From Bacteroidaceae bacterium (GTDB taxonomy: Bacteria > Bacteroidota > Bacteroidia > Bacteroidales > Bacteroidaceae): a stretch of DNA of 64,000 nt. The translations under genes were made by a program, and so were the position numbers. The stretch covers positions 543,820-607,819 of the forward strand of contig CABIVS010000001.1 of the NCBI GenBank assembly GCA_902362375.1, read 5' to 3'. The stretch's first letter is position 1. Each line of letters starts with the position of its first letter. Under the pieces are notes generated by a model. It was not told where the DNA came from. It made no database searches and saw nothing but the letters and a program-made list of their open reading frames with translations. Positions 48,435 to 57,759 of this stretch are shown piece by piece.

Positions 48435-49040
48435 TTATTTAAAGATTCTCACCCGTTCTTCAAGCGGCTGGAATTCTTTTTCACCCGGTTTGCCGACAGG
48501 AAGTCCGAACGGCATTTCCGCAATCAGATGCCAATGTTCCGGCAAATCCCATGCACGGCGCACTTCTTCATCAATCAACGGGTTATAGTGTTGTAGCGAT
48601 GCTCCGAAACCTACATCTTCAAGCATTACCCAGATAGCTAACTGGTGCATGGCAGAAGTCTGCAATGACCATCCCGGAAAATTCTCCTGATAAGACGGGA
48701 AAGCCTCCTGAAGCCCTTTCACAACCTTCTGATCCTCAAAAAACAACACAGTGCCATAACCACAGGCAAACGAATGATCTATCTTCTCTTCTGTCTTGAC
48801 AAACGCTTCGGCCGGCACAATCTTCTTCAATGCATCCTTCACGATCTGCCACAATTTCTGATGCGATTCTCCCAATAGAAGTACCACACGGGTAGATTGC
48901 GAATTAAATGCCGACGGCACGTGGCGCACAGTCATATTAACGATACATTCGATCTCCTGATCGGATATAGGTGACTGATTAGTAATTGAATAGTAAGTTC
49001 GACGTTGTTTCAAAGCTTCACTAAAAGATCTTTCCATCAT
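48435..49040 (-). CDS. Nitroreductase family protein
   Basis: The 201-residue flavoprotein starts RSFSEALKQRRTYYSITNQSPIS, with the FMN-binding R-R-T and an SAFNSQSTRVV segment, and WVMLEDVGFGASLQHYNP at the typical position. It is of the HBN1/YdgI-like group of oxidoreductases that use FMN and NAD(P)H. Substrate is not predictable. The double Met at the start leaves two possible starts. It is probably monocistronic. Confidence 0.88.
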   Translation of the reverse strand: MMERSFSEALKQRRTYYSITNQSPISDQEIECIVNMTVRHVPSAFNSQSTRVVLLLGESHQKLWQIVKDALKKIVPAEAFVKTEEKIDHSFACGYGTVLFFEDQKVVKGLQEAFPSYQENFPGWSLQTSAMHQLAIWVMLEDVGFGASLQHYNPLIDEEVRRAWDLPEHWHLIAEMPFGLPVGKPGEKEFQPLEERVRIFK

Positions 49041-49102
49041 GGTTCCTTTCTTATTTTATATTCTTAAAACTCTCTTTTTTTTATAACAAGTAGCCCCCTA
49101 AC

Positions 49103-49134
49103 TTGTTCAGTTAGAGAATATATTTGTACCTTCG
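49103..49134 (+). promoter_or_regulatory. Predicted promoter of RNase HI gene
   Basis: TTG near 49103, then TACCTTCG at 49127-49134 (one mismatch to TAnnTTTG) about 21 bp later; TATATTTG at 49119-49126 is an alternative -7 box. Confidence 0.45.
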
Positions 49135-49176
49135 CAGCGTCAATTCATTGACTATCTAAAATTATCGTCGGAAAAA

Positions 49177-49812
49177 ATGGCTAAACAGAAATTTTATGTA
49201 GTATGGGAAGGTGTCACACCCGGAGTTTATACTTCCTGGACAGACTGCCAACTTCAAATCAAAGGATATGAAGCTGCCAAATACAAATCATTTGACACGC
49301 GCGAAGAAGCGGAACGCGCGTTGACAATGTCTCCCTATGCTTATATCGGCAAGAACGCAAAGGCTAAATCAGGAGGTCCCAAACCTTCTTCAGATACTTT
49401 ACCTTCTTGTGTGATCGACAATAGCCTGGCTGTCGATGCGGCCTGTAGCGGTAATCCGGGACCGATGGAATATCGCGGCGTACACATTGCCAGCCGTCAG
49501 GAGATTTTTCATTTCGGCCCGATGAAGGGAACAAATAATATCGGTGAGTTTCTAGCCATCGTACACGGCTTGGCTTTGTTGAAGAAGAAAGGTTTCGATA
49601 TGCCCATTTACAGCGACAGCGTGAATGCCATCAGCTGGGTGCGACAGAAAAAGTGCAAGACCAAACTTCCCCGGACTCCGGAAACAGAAGAACTGTTTCT
49701 ACTAATTGAACGGGCGGAGAAATGGTTGCAAGGAAACACGTATACTACTCGTATCCTGAAATGGGAAACCAAAGAATGGGGAGAGATTCCGGCCGACTTC
49801 GGCAGAAAATAA
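49177..49812 (+). CDS. rnhA: Ribonuclease HI with N-terminal hybrid-binding domain
   Basis: The 211-residue protein begins with the caulimovirus-viroplasmin/HBD domain (KFYVVWEGVTPGVYTSW, 5-50), which binds RNA-DNA hybrids, followed by an RNase H fold with D87 (VDAACSGNPG), E124 (NNIGEF), D147 (YSDSVNA) and D207 (IPADFGRK). It cleaves RNA in hybrids. This fused form is common in Bacteroides. The glycosyltransferase gene follows 29 bp later and may share the transcript. Confidence 0.93.
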   Translation: MAKQKFYVVWEGVTPGVYTSWTDCQLQIKGYEAAKYKSFDTREEAERALTMSPYAYIGKNAKAKSGGPKPSSDTLPSCVIDNSLAVDAACSGNPGPMEYRGVHIASRQEIFHFGPMKGTNNIGEFLAIVHGLALLKKKGFDMPIYSDSVNAISWVRQKKCKTKLPRTPETEELFLLIERAEKWLQGNTYTTRILKWETKEWGEIPADFGRK

Positions 49813-49841
49813 AAGAACATAAATTTCAATATAAGAAAAAG

Positions 49842-51617
49842 ATGAAAACATTGACTTCAAGCAAAGCTTTCTGGCTGTTACTAGTCATTTGCGTAGTTAC
49901 CATCCTGCCTTTCCTCGGTTTATCGGAGTACCACACCAAAGGGGAGCCTCGTGAATCTATCGTCTCCTACTCCATGCTGGATAGCGGGAACTGGATTTTA
50001 CCCAGAAACAACGGAGGAGAAATGGCTTACAAACCGCCTTTCTTCCACTGGAGCATTGCTGCTGTCTCGGCAGCAGTAAACGGAGGGCAAGTCACAGAAA
50101 TGACCTCCCGCTTGCCGTCTGCCATCGCCTTGATTGCCATGACTCTCTGCGGCTTTCTGTTCTTTGCCAAAAGAAAAGGAGTGGAACTGGCGCTGTTAGC
50201 CGCCTTTATTACCCTGACTAATTTTGAACTGCATCGGGCCGGAGCAAACTGCCGGGTAGACATGGTATTGACAGCTCTCACCGTTGGCGCTCTTTATTGT
50301 CTCTACAAATGGTATGAGAAGGGGCTTAAAGGTATTCCCTGGCTGGCCATTCTCCTGATGAGTTGCGGCACACTGACTAAAGGGCCGGTAGGTACTATCA
50401 TTCCATGTTTGGTTGTAGGCATCTTTTTATTACTCCGGGGTGTCAACTTCTTCAAAGCATTCCTGTTACTTTCCGCCTGGGCCATTCTTTCACTCATCCT
50501 GCCTTTCTGCTGGTATGTCGCTGCTTACCAACAAGGCGGAGAAGAATTTCTGGCATTGGTTATGGAAGAAAATCTCGGTCGTATGACCAATACCATGAGT
50601 TATGATTCATGTGTGAACCCCTGGCATTATAATTTTGTGACCTTGTTTGCCGGATACGTTCCCTGGACACTGTTAGTCGTGCTCTCCCTGTTCAGCCTGA
50701 CTTACCATAAATTCAGCATCCAACCTGCCGCGTGGTGGAAACGTTTCACCACATGGATAAAGAATATGGACCCGGTGGATTTATTCTCTTTCACCAGCAT
50801 CGTCGTAATCTTCGTCTTCTACTGTATCCCGCAGAGCAAACGTAGTGTATATCTGATGCCGATCTATCCTTTCATTGCTTATTTCCTTGCCAAATATCTA
50901 TTCTATCTGGTTAAGAAACAATCCAAAGTCATCAAGGTATACGGAAGTATTCTTGCAGTAATCAGCCTGTTACTGTTCACCTGCTTCATCGTATTAAAAT
51001 GCGGACTCATCCCCGAAACGATTTTCCACGGTCGCCACGCACAAGACAACATTAATTTCATGCGTGCCATACAGAATATCAACGGAGCAAGAGCCTTGAT
51101 ACTGATTGCCATTCCTACCATTCTCGGTATCTACTGGTGGTTCTATCAACGGAAAAATGCATTAAGCAACCGCTTCCTGTATGCCCTCGTTGTGCTAACA
51201 ATGGGATTATACCTTGCACTGGACGGTGCTTACCAACCGGCGGCATTAAATTCGAAATCGGTGAAATTCATCGCTGCAGAAATAGAAAAGGTTGCGCCGG
51301 AAAACGAAGGGACTATGTATGAGTTCATTGAAGAAAGTCTGCATGCAGCAGGTGACCCCGTACATTACTTCGAACTCAACTTCTATCTGCGCAACCGTCT
51401 CGACAACTTCTACCGGAAACGTCCTTCGGAAGGTTTCTTGTTAATCGGCACGAATGATGCAGAGAAATATCTTCCCGAATTCGAGAAAGAAGGGTATCAG
51501 TTTGAGCAGGTGTATGAATCTCCCAAACGAGTACTCCGGCAAATAGCCAAGGTATACAAGTTCGTTAAAAAACAACAGCCTGAAAATACCGAAACGACTA
51601 CTCCTATTGTTGAGTGA
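49842..51617 (+). CDS. ArnT/PMT-type lipid-linked sugar transferase (GT39/GT83 clan)
   Basis: From MKTLTSSKAFWLLLVICVV the protein is 591 residues; the frame is open 40 codons earlier but that overlaps RNase HI and lacks a start signal. It is a polytopic inner-membrane protein (about 12 helices). The first periplasmic loop has YHTKGEPRESIVSYSML, matching the acidic/Arg catalytic loop of ArnT-type enzymes, then YKPPFFHWSIA and RLPSAIA. ArnT enzymes move an amino sugar from undecaprenyl phosphate to lipid A. Its stop overlaps the convergent LtaS-like gene by 14 bp. Confidence 0.85.
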   Translation: MKTLTSSKAFWLLLVICVVTILPFLGLSEYHTKGEPRESIVSYSMLDSGNWILPRNNGGEMAYKPPFFHWSIAAVSAAVNGGQVTEMTSRLPSAIALIAMTLCGFLFFAKRKGVELALLAAFITLTNFELHRAGANCRVDMVLTALTVGALYCLYKWYEKGLKGIPWLAILLMSCGTLTKGPVGTIIPCLVVGIFLLLRGVNFFKAFLLLSAWAILSLILPFCWYVAAYQQGGEEFLALVMEENLGRMTNTMSYDSCVNPWHYNFVTLFAGYVPWTLLVVLSLFSLTYHKFSIQPAAWWKRFTTWIKNMDPVDLFSFTSIVVIFVFYCIPQSKRSVYLMPIYPFIAYFLAKYLFYLVKKQSKVIKVYGSILAVISLLLFTCFIVLKCGLIPETIFHGRHAQDNINFMRAIQNINGARALILIAIPTILGIYWWFYQRKNALSNRFLYALVVLTMGLYLALDGAYQPAALNSKSVKFIAAEIEKVAPENEGTMYEFIEESLHAAGDPVHYFELNFYLRNRLDNFYRKRPSEGFLLIGTNDAEKYLPEFEKEGYQFEQVYESPKRVLRQIAKVYKFVKKQQPENTETTTPIVE

Positions 51618-53583
51618 AAGGTATAGAATTAAGCGTTTTTCCATGCTTCACAAGGAACTCCGCCGATTGGAGCATGGAAAAACTATATTCTTTCAAAGGC
51701 AAAAAGCTATCATCCATCGGAACAGCATTCAATTTGCCGTTACCTATATGATAAGTAAGTTCCTGCTGAGTCTCGTAATTATAAAGATAGAGTAACGTAT
51801 CATTGCGTCCCACCACCATATTGTCAGCAGTATAGAACATACAGGGACGTTCTTCCTTCAACAAGTCTACCCCAAAATTATTCTGTAAATAATCAATATT
51901 CAACAACCCTAATATCGTTGGCTGTATATCTACCTGACCGCCAAATGTAGTTTTCTCTTCCGGCTGAATACGGCTGGAGTAAATCATCAGCGGAATATGG
52001 TTATAAGACTCCGGCAATTCACATTCGGCGTCTCCCACCAGTTTGCCATGATCCCCTTCCAATACGAATATCGTATTATCAAACCAGGGTTGTTTACGCG
52101 CCTCTTCAAAGAACTGGCGCAAAGCCCAATCCGCATACTCAACGATCTGCATCTCCGGTTCACTTGTTTTCGGATGGAAGAAAGGAGGTATCACATACGG
52201 CGGATGATTACTGATGGACAGTAACGTAGCAAAAAACGGTTGCCCGGTGGCAGCCCGCTGATTCAATACCGGAATTGCGTAGTCATACAAGAAATCATCC
52301 TGCACTCCAAAGCTATTCACCACCTTATCAGCCGGATAGTTTTCTTGTGAGAACACTTCATCATAGCCGTTTGTCCGGAAGAAAGCGTTCATATTATCAT
52401 ACTGCCCTTCATGCGTCATAAAGAAAAGGTTGTAATAGCCGTTTTCTTTCAATACGGTAGGCAGTCCCGAATAGCGGGGAATGACAGAGCCTTTCATCAG
52501 GTTCCGTTTCATCATAGCGGGAAAAGAATACAAGGTAGCATACAAACCGTGGTTCGTATGGATTCCTGCGGAATAGAAATTGCGGAAACTGATAGAACGG
52601 GTATACAGGCTATCCAGGAAAGGAGTCAAGGTCTCCGATTGCCCGAAATGCTTCATAAACTTGCAGGACATAGACTCCATCATAATCAATACAACATTAG
52701 GACGGTGCCGTTGTACGCTATCCGTCATCGAAGGATGCCTATAAACAGCCAGCGGTGACACATTCGCTTCCCCCGGCCGGTTGAGCAGAGCCTGCGCCTT
52801 AGTGATTGCTTCCTGTTCATCCATCAGATGCAAGTATTTATTTTCAGGCCGCATATCATCCATCACGCTTGTCAGCAGATTAAAGGTAGGGCTTACTCCC
52901 AGTTGATTGAGAAAAGCGTCCTGACAGAAATATGCCGCACTCACTTTGATCGGATTATACCCTGTACGTCCCCGGATTCCAAAGATGCAGAGTCCGATTA
53001 AACAGGCTCCGATCAGAACCGCCCCTCCTCGCTTCCAATAAGGAAACGGAGCGGAAATGGTAAGGCTACGATGATGGAAATAACGCGCCAGATAGATAAG
53101 CCAAGCTACGAATCCGCCCAGAAGGAGAAGAAATAATCCGATGGACAGATAATAGGCACTTTCACCCAATATCATTCCGGCGGTAGTTCCCGCATAACCG
53201 AACCATTCGAATATGGAAGAATTGATATGTTTAAAGAAATAGGCAAAATAAGGAATGTCTGACGCACTGATTAAATAAACCAATCCATAAAAGACACTGA
53301 AAAAGATCGTAAAGAAACGGAACAACGCTTTCCCATAATAGTTGCAAACTCCACACACCACTGCAACTACCAGAGGCAACAGAAGTATGTAACAGCCTAT
53401 CACATTGTCAAACCAGACACCATGCACAAAAGCAAGCATCGAAAGTGTCTTATCCGACAAGGCTTCAGAGGTCAACTGATGATAAGATGAGATGAAAAGT
53501 ACCAGGCGAAACAGTCCTGCGACCAGCAAAGCCGAAACATGTATGGCAAGTATATATACAACAAGATTTAGAAAACGTTTCAT
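51604..53583 (-). CDS. LtaS/EptA-like sulfatase-fold membrane transferase
   Basis: The 659-residue protein has five N-terminal transmembrane helices (about 5-30, 58-80, 88-108, 143-165 and 186-203) and a large periplasmic alkaline-phosphatase-fold domain (about 290-620). Catalytic residues by analogy to LtaS are E303 (MMESMS), the Thr nucleophile T343 (AGIHTNHG) and D510-H511 (EGDHGKL). Relatives transfer phosphoglycerol or phosphoethanolamine from phospholipids to envelope acceptors. In a Gram-negative host a role in lipid A or capsule decoration is likely. It follows gtrA by 46 bp in the same direction. Confidence 0.82.
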   Translation of the reverse strand: MKRFLNLVVYILAIHVSALLVAGLFRLVLFISSYHQLTSEALSDKTLSMLAFVHGVWFDNVIGCYILLLPLVVAVVCGVCNYYGKALFRFFTIFFSVFYGLVYLISASDIPYFAYFFKHINSSIFEWFGYAGTTAGMILGESAYYLSIGLFLLLLGGFVAWLIYLARYFHHRSLTISAPFPYWKRGGAVLIGACLIGLCIFGIRGRTGYNPIKVSAAYFCQDAFLNQLGVSPTFNLLTSVMDDMRPENKYLHLMDEQEAITKAQALLNRPGEANVSPLAVYRHPSMTDSVQRHRPNVVLIMMESMSCKFMKHFGQSETLTPFLDSLYTRSISFRNFYSAGIHTNHGLYATLYSFPAMMKRNLMKGSVIPRYSGLPTVLKENGYYNLFFMTHEGQYDNMNAFFRTNGYDEVFSQENYPADKVVNSFGVQDDFLYDYAIPVLNQRAATGQPFFATLLSISNHPPYVIPPFFHPKTSEPEMQIVEYADWALRQFFEEARKQPWFDNTIFVLEGDHGKLVGDAECELPESYNHIPLMIYSSRIQPEEKTTFGGQVDIQPTILGLLNIDYLQNNFGVDLLKEERPCMFYTADNMVVGRNDTLLYLYNYETQQELTYHIGNGKLNAVPMDDSFLPLKEYSFSMLQSAEFLVKHGKTLNSIPFTQQ

Positions 53584-53629
53584 AATAGCCTTTTCTTTTT
53601 ATGAATTAAATAAAAGGGGTTGAATAGTG

Positions 53630-54049
53630 TTATTTCCTCCCTTTATAGATATAAACGAAATGAAGAATCAGGAAATTGACAGGCACCACGATAATCATTA
53701 CCAGTATCGGTGCAAGCAGTTCACCCGCGCCTATCCAAAGGAAGAGATTCAGCAAACCGATCTCAAGCAGGTAATTAATCAGATGACTAAAACCAAAGCC
53801 AATCGCATTATGCGAGGATGGCTTGGAACGAAAGGTAAAGAAAGTTGTCAGGAAGTAGTTGCAGACAAATCCCACAGCATAACCGGCCGTAAAGGAGATA
53901 TTGGCATTCGCAACCAACAAGACCAGGCAATATACGCCGTAATGAATGGCCGAAGATATAGTGCCGACAACTCCAAAACGAACAAACTGCCAGAACTTAT
54001 CCCGCCAATCCGGGTGCTTCTCAAGTATAGCCTTACTTATTCTGATCAT
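53630..54049 (-). CDS. GtrA family membrane protein
   Basis: The 139-residue protein has four transmembrane helices and the GtrA core (FGVVGTISSAIHYGVYCLVLL, GFVCNYFLTTFFTF). GtrA proteins are thought to flip or present undecaprenyl-phosphate sugars. Its start overlaps the GT2 gene by 17 bp, implying translational coupling and a shared pathway; GT2 plus GtrA is a familiar lipid-linked-sugar pair. Confidence 0.88.
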   Translation of the reverse strand: MIRISKAILEKHPDWRDKFWQFVRFGVVGTISSAIHYGVYCLVLLVANANISFTAGYAVGFVCNYFLTTFFTFRSKPSSHNAIGFGFSHLINYLLEIGLLNLFLWIGAGELLAPILVMIIVVPVNFLILHFVYIYKGRK

Positions 54050-54989
54050 CGTACAACACTTCTTCCACGTTATAGAGCGGACGACGTTTTACCTCTTTAT
54101 AAATCTTGCCAATATACAGTCCGACAGCTCCTATGGATAATAAAACAACTCCGCCTACAAACCAGATTGATAACATCAAAGAAGCCCAGCCATGTTCCGC
54201 AGTACCCGAAATCAATGCGTAAAGAACATAGATTCCAATCAAAATACTGATAAAAACAAAGATACCTCCCAGATAAACAATTCCGTAAATAGGCTTTACC
54301 GAGAAAGAGGTTATCCCGTCCAAAGCCAGACTGAACATCTTTCTCACTGTATATTTGGAAGTTCCGGCTGTCCGTTCCCGGATCACATCATCTACCGTAG
54401 TAGAAGGGAAGCCGAGCAACGGGATAATACCACGCAGATAGACATTGCGTTCCTGATAATGAGACAACTGTTCCAGCACTCTCCGGCTTAGAAAACGAAA
54501 ATCCGCATGATTGTAGATAGTCTCTACTCCCATCCGGTGCTGTAGTTTATAAAAAGCAGTTGCGGAAAGACGTTTCAGCATCGGGTCTGCCTGACGGGAT
54601 ACTTTCACCCCATATACTACATCATATCCTTCCGTATAGGCATCGATCATCTCCTCAATCGCATTCAGATCATCCTGCAAATCGGCATCCATGGTAATAA
54701 CGGCATCACTCCAGTCTTTAGCGGTCATCATACCCGCCATGATTGCATACTGATGTCCTACGTTCCGTGCCAGATTCATTCCTTTTATATAAGGATTCGT
54801 CCCGTGCAGTTTCTTAATGATGCTCCATGTACGATCTTTACTGCCATCATTCACAAAGAGCACAAAGCTGTCGGCACTGATCTTCTCTTTCGCCACCAGT
54901 TCATCAAACAAGGCTGTCAAACGGGCGGCCGAATCTTCCAACACTTCCTCCTCATTATAGCAGGGGGATACAATAGCCAATTTTATCAT
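54033..54989 (-). CDS. GT2 polyprenyl-phosphate glycosyltransferase (ArnC/GtrB-like)
   Basis: The 318-residue enzyme has the N-terminal GT-A domain with SPCYNEEEVL, VNDGSKDRTW and the metal-binding DADLQDD, and two C-terminal transmembrane helices (about 232-256 and 265-290). This is the form of DPM1/ArnC/GtrB enzymes, which make undecaprenyl-phosphate-sugar donors on the cytoplasmic face. It overlaps the deacetylase gene by 4 bp (ATGA) upstream and gtrA by 17 bp downstream. The sugar cannot be told from sequence. Confidence 0.9.
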   Translation of the reverse strand: MIKLAIVSPCYNEEEVLEDSAARLTALFDELVAKEKISADSFVLFVNDGSKDRTWSIIKKLHGTNPYIKGMNLARNVGHQYAIMAGMMTAKDWSDAVITMDADLQDDLNAIEEMIDAYTEGYDVVYGVKVSRQADPMLKRLSATAFYKLQHRMGVETIYNHADFRFLSRRVLEQLSHYQERNVYLRGIIPLLGFPSTTVDDVIRERTAGTSKYTVRKMFSLALDGITSFSVKPIYGIVYLGGIFVFISILIGIYVLYALISGTAEHGWASLMLSIWFVGGVVLLSIGAVGLYIGKIYKEVKRRPLYNVEEVLYDDQNK

Positions 54990-55789
54990 TTTTCGTCCGG
55001 TTTATTCAGTTCAGCCAGTTTTATCTGTGCAAATTCCGAGTAAGTCATAAAAGCATATCCTTTTTCTTTCAGTTTGCGGATCAGCCTATCCAGACGTTCC
55101 TCCATTCCCTTACCGGAATGATTGCGGATAATAAAAGGCATCTTAAATTCAGGATGTTCACCCAACGGGTAGAATTCCCACGGGTGGAAATAAGTCACAA
55201 AATATCCGTCATGCTTCAATACCCGGTTTACCAGGAGTTGATACAGCCACATCGGCAGATTATGACAAGACAACCAAAATAGCGGGAAGCGAATCCACGG
55301 AGTTACAGAAGCTGGGATTTGAAGTAGCTTACCCGTCATAAAGCAGGTACGCGGCTCCGACAAATGCATATATCTTCCGGGGATAAATGCGGGATTCAAT
55401 GAGGAGTTATATACATACCCCATCCGTTCAAGTTCCGTATCTGATACGGGGAACATACGCGGCTGGCGATAGCCTTGTATCGTCCTGCCGGTAAGGCGTT
55501 CCAGAATTTCTTTTGAACGACTGACATCCGAAGCCTGTGGCTGCCAATGGTCACATCCATGCGCAGCAACTTCATGTCCTTCGTCCATAATGCGCCGCAT
55601 CACTTCCGGCGCATTTTCTGCAAAATTGCTTGTACAAAAGAAAGTAGCTTTCACCCCGTTGTTTTTCAGGCAGTCCAGTATCCGGTTCGTACCATAGACT
55701 GACACTTTCATTGCTTCATCCAGCGGAAAGTCTACACCATGCTCACGAGGTACATCAAATTCTTCTGTATCAAAACTTAATAATATCAT
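54986..55789 (-). CDS. NodB-fold polysaccharide deacetylase (ArnD/NaxD-like role)
   Basis: The 267-residue protein has NodB motif 1 SFDTEEFD (D7), motif 2 HGCDH (H77 and H81), the arginine motif YRQPRMF and a late THFHP-like TYFHPWEF. It has no signal peptide, so it acts at the cytoplasmic face, like ArnD or NaxD, rather than on secreted polysaccharide. Overlap with the GT2 gene points to a deformylase or deacetylase working on a polyprenyl-linked amino sugar. The MsbA-like gene ends 14 bp upstream. Confidence 0.87.
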   Translation of the reverse strand: MILLSFDTEEFDVPREHGVDFPLDEAMKVSVYGTNRILDCLKNNGVKATFFCTSNFAENAPEVMRRIMDEGHEVAAHGCDHWQPQASDVSRSKEILERLTGRTIQGYRQPRMFPVSDTELERMGYVYNSSLNPAFIPGRYMHLSEPRTCFMTGKLLQIPASVTPWIRFPLFWLSCHNLPMWLYQLLVNRVLKHDGYFVTYFHPWEFYPLGEHPEFKMPFIIRNHSGKGMEERLDRLIRKLKEKGYAFMTYSEFAQIKLAELNKPDEK

Positions 55790-55803
55790 TGCAATATCAA
55801 GAA

Positions 55804-57639
55804 TTACAACTGCTGCATATCATGCAGACGTTTATAGTAACCGTTTAACTCAATGAGTTCTTCATGCTTACCACGTTCCACAATCTCACCCTCATACAGC
55901 ACACAGATTTCATCTGCATTCTTAATTGTAGAAAGACGGTGGGCAATAGCAATCGTCGTACGTGTTTTCATCAAACGTTCCAACGCTTCCTGCACAAGAC
56001 GTTCTGATTCGGTATCCAAAGCAGAAGTAGCCTCATCAAGAATCAGAATCGGAGGATTCTTCAGAATAGCACGCGCGATACTGATACGCTGGCGCTGGCC
56101 ACCGGACAATTTTCCACCACGGTCACCGATATTCATATTATATCCTTCCGGTTTCTCCATGATGAAATCATGCGCATTGGCTATCTTTGCCGCTTCTACA
56201 ACTTGTTCCATTGTAGCATTCTCCACACCAAAAGCAATGTTATTGAAGAATGTATCATTAAACAGAATAGCCTCCTGGTTTACATTACCAATCAAACTGC
56301 GCAAATCTGCAATACGTACATCACGAATACTTGTTCCGTCAATGGTAATATCGCCCTCCTGCACATCGTGATAACGCGGCAATAAATCGACTAATGTAGA
56401 TTTACCGGATCCCGATTGTCCAACCAGTGCAATCGTCTTCCCTTTAGGAACTGTCAGGTTTACATGTTTCAGCACCTCTCTCTTACCATCATAGCTGAAA
56501 GAGATATCTTTAAATTCTATTTTATCAAACAAACCTTTCAACGGTTTCGGATTCGGAATTTCCTTAATCTTATTCTCTGCCTTCAGGATTTTATCAACAC
56601 GTTCCATGGAAGCCAAACCTTTCGGAATGTTGTATCCAGCTTTTGCAAAATCTTTCAACGGATTGATTACACTATATAAGATAACCATATAGAAGATGAA
56701 TGTAGGAGCATCGATGCTTGCATTCTGTCCCAAAATCAATGTACCTCCAAACCACAATACGGCTACAATCAGGATTGTTCCTAAAAACTCACTCATCGGA
56801 TGAGCCATAGCCTGACGTATGGCAACCTTGTTTGTCGCATCCCGGAGCTCGTTGCTACACTTGGTGAAGCGGTTAATCATTTTATCTTCCGCAATAAAAG
56901 CCTTGATGATGCGCAAGCCTCCCAGTGTTTCTTCCAATTGCGACATCGTATCACTCCATTTCGACTGCGCCTCCAATGACTGGCGTTTCAGTTTTCTTCC
57001 GACTACTCCCATCAGCCAACCCATTCCCGGCAATACAACGATAGTAAAGAGTGTCAACTGCCAACTAACCGTAACCAATGTCACAAAATATATAATAATC
57101 AGAATTGGACTTTTCATCAACATATCCAATGAACTAGTGATGGAATTTTCCACTTCCCCCACATCACCACTCATACGAGCTATAATATCTCCCTTTCTTT
57201 CTTCCGAAAAGAAAGACATCGGCAGACGCATAACCTTAGCATACACCATAATACGAATATCACGTACCACTCCTGTACGCAATGGAATCATCACGGCTGA
57301 AGAAGCAAAGTAACAACCAGTTTTAAACAATGTCATTACCATCAGGAACAGTCCCAAGAATATAAGAGCCATAGTGGGACCATTATCCACGATCATCTGA
57401 GATATGTAATAATAGAAGTTATTCTTGGCAACATCCGCTAAATCTCCACTACCCCATTCCATAAAATGGTACACTTTATCCGCTCCTTCTGTTTTAAACA
57501 GAATACTCAAGATAGGAATCAAAAAAGTAAATGAGAATACATTGAATACAGCAGACAAAATATTCAGCAAAACAGCCCAGCCGATATACTTCTTATAAGG
57601 CGACACAAAACGTCGCATTAGTTGTAGAAATTCCTTCAT
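55804..57639 (-). CDS. MsbA-like ABC transporter, fused permease and ATPase
   Basis: The 611-residue half-transporter has six transmembrane helices (about 15-320) and an ATPase domain with Walker A GQSGSGKSTL, signature LSGGQRQR and Walker B ILILDEATSALD. This is the MsbA/lipid-exporter type. It is the first gene of the leftward cluster with the deacetylase, GT2 and GtrA genes, so it likely exports lipid A or a lipid-linked intermediate. Whether it is the cell's essential MsbA or a paralogue cannot be told here. Confidence 0.9.
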   Translation of the reverse strand: MKEFLQLMRRFVSPYKKYIGWAVLLNILSAVFNVFSFTFLIPILSILFKTEGADKVYHFMEWGSGDLADVAKNNFYYYISQMIVDNGPTMALIFLGLFLMVMTLFKTGCYFASSAVMIPLRTGVVRDIRIMVYAKVMRLPMSFFSEERKGDIIARMSGDVGEVENSITSSLDMLMKSPILIIIYFVTLVTVSWQLTLFTIVVLPGMGWLMGVVGRKLKRQSLEAQSKWSDTMSQLEETLGGLRIIKAFIAEDKMINRFTKCSNELRDATNKVAIRQAMAHPMSEFLGTILIVAVLWFGGTLILGQNASIDAPTFIFYMVILYSVINPLKDFAKAGYNIPKGLASMERVDKILKAENKIKEIPNPKPLKGLFDKIEFKDISFSYDGKREVLKHVNLTVPKGKTIALVGQSGSGKSTLVDLLPRYHDVQEGDITIDGTSIRDVRIADLRSLIGNVNQEAILFNDTFFNNIAFGVENATMEQVVEAAKIANAHDFIMEKPEGYNMNIGDRGGKLSGGQRQRISIARAILKNPPILILDEATSALDTESERLVQEALERLMKTRTTIAIAHRLSTIKNADEICVLYEGEIVERGKHEELIELNGYYKRLHDMQQL

Positions 57640-57666
57640 TATTTACCATTAAAAAAGTTAAGACCG

Positions 57667-57674
57667 CAAAGATA
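57667..57674 (-). promoter_or_regulatory. Predicted -7 box for the MsbA-like/deacetylase/GT2/gtrA operon
   Basis: Minus strand TATCTTTG, 28 bp before the start; the -33 region is weak. Confidence 0.6.
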
Positions 57675-57759
57675 CAATAAAACTGATTAACAGACAGTAG
57701 TTTCAGCTAATTATTAACGCGATTTATCGAAAAGCGTTCTTCAATAAATGAAAAATGAC

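Noticed and set aside
49722..49841. 40-codon N-terminal extension of the ArnT-type protein
   Set aside because: It overlaps RNase HI in another frame and is hydrophilic; the Met at 49842 starts the first membrane helix.
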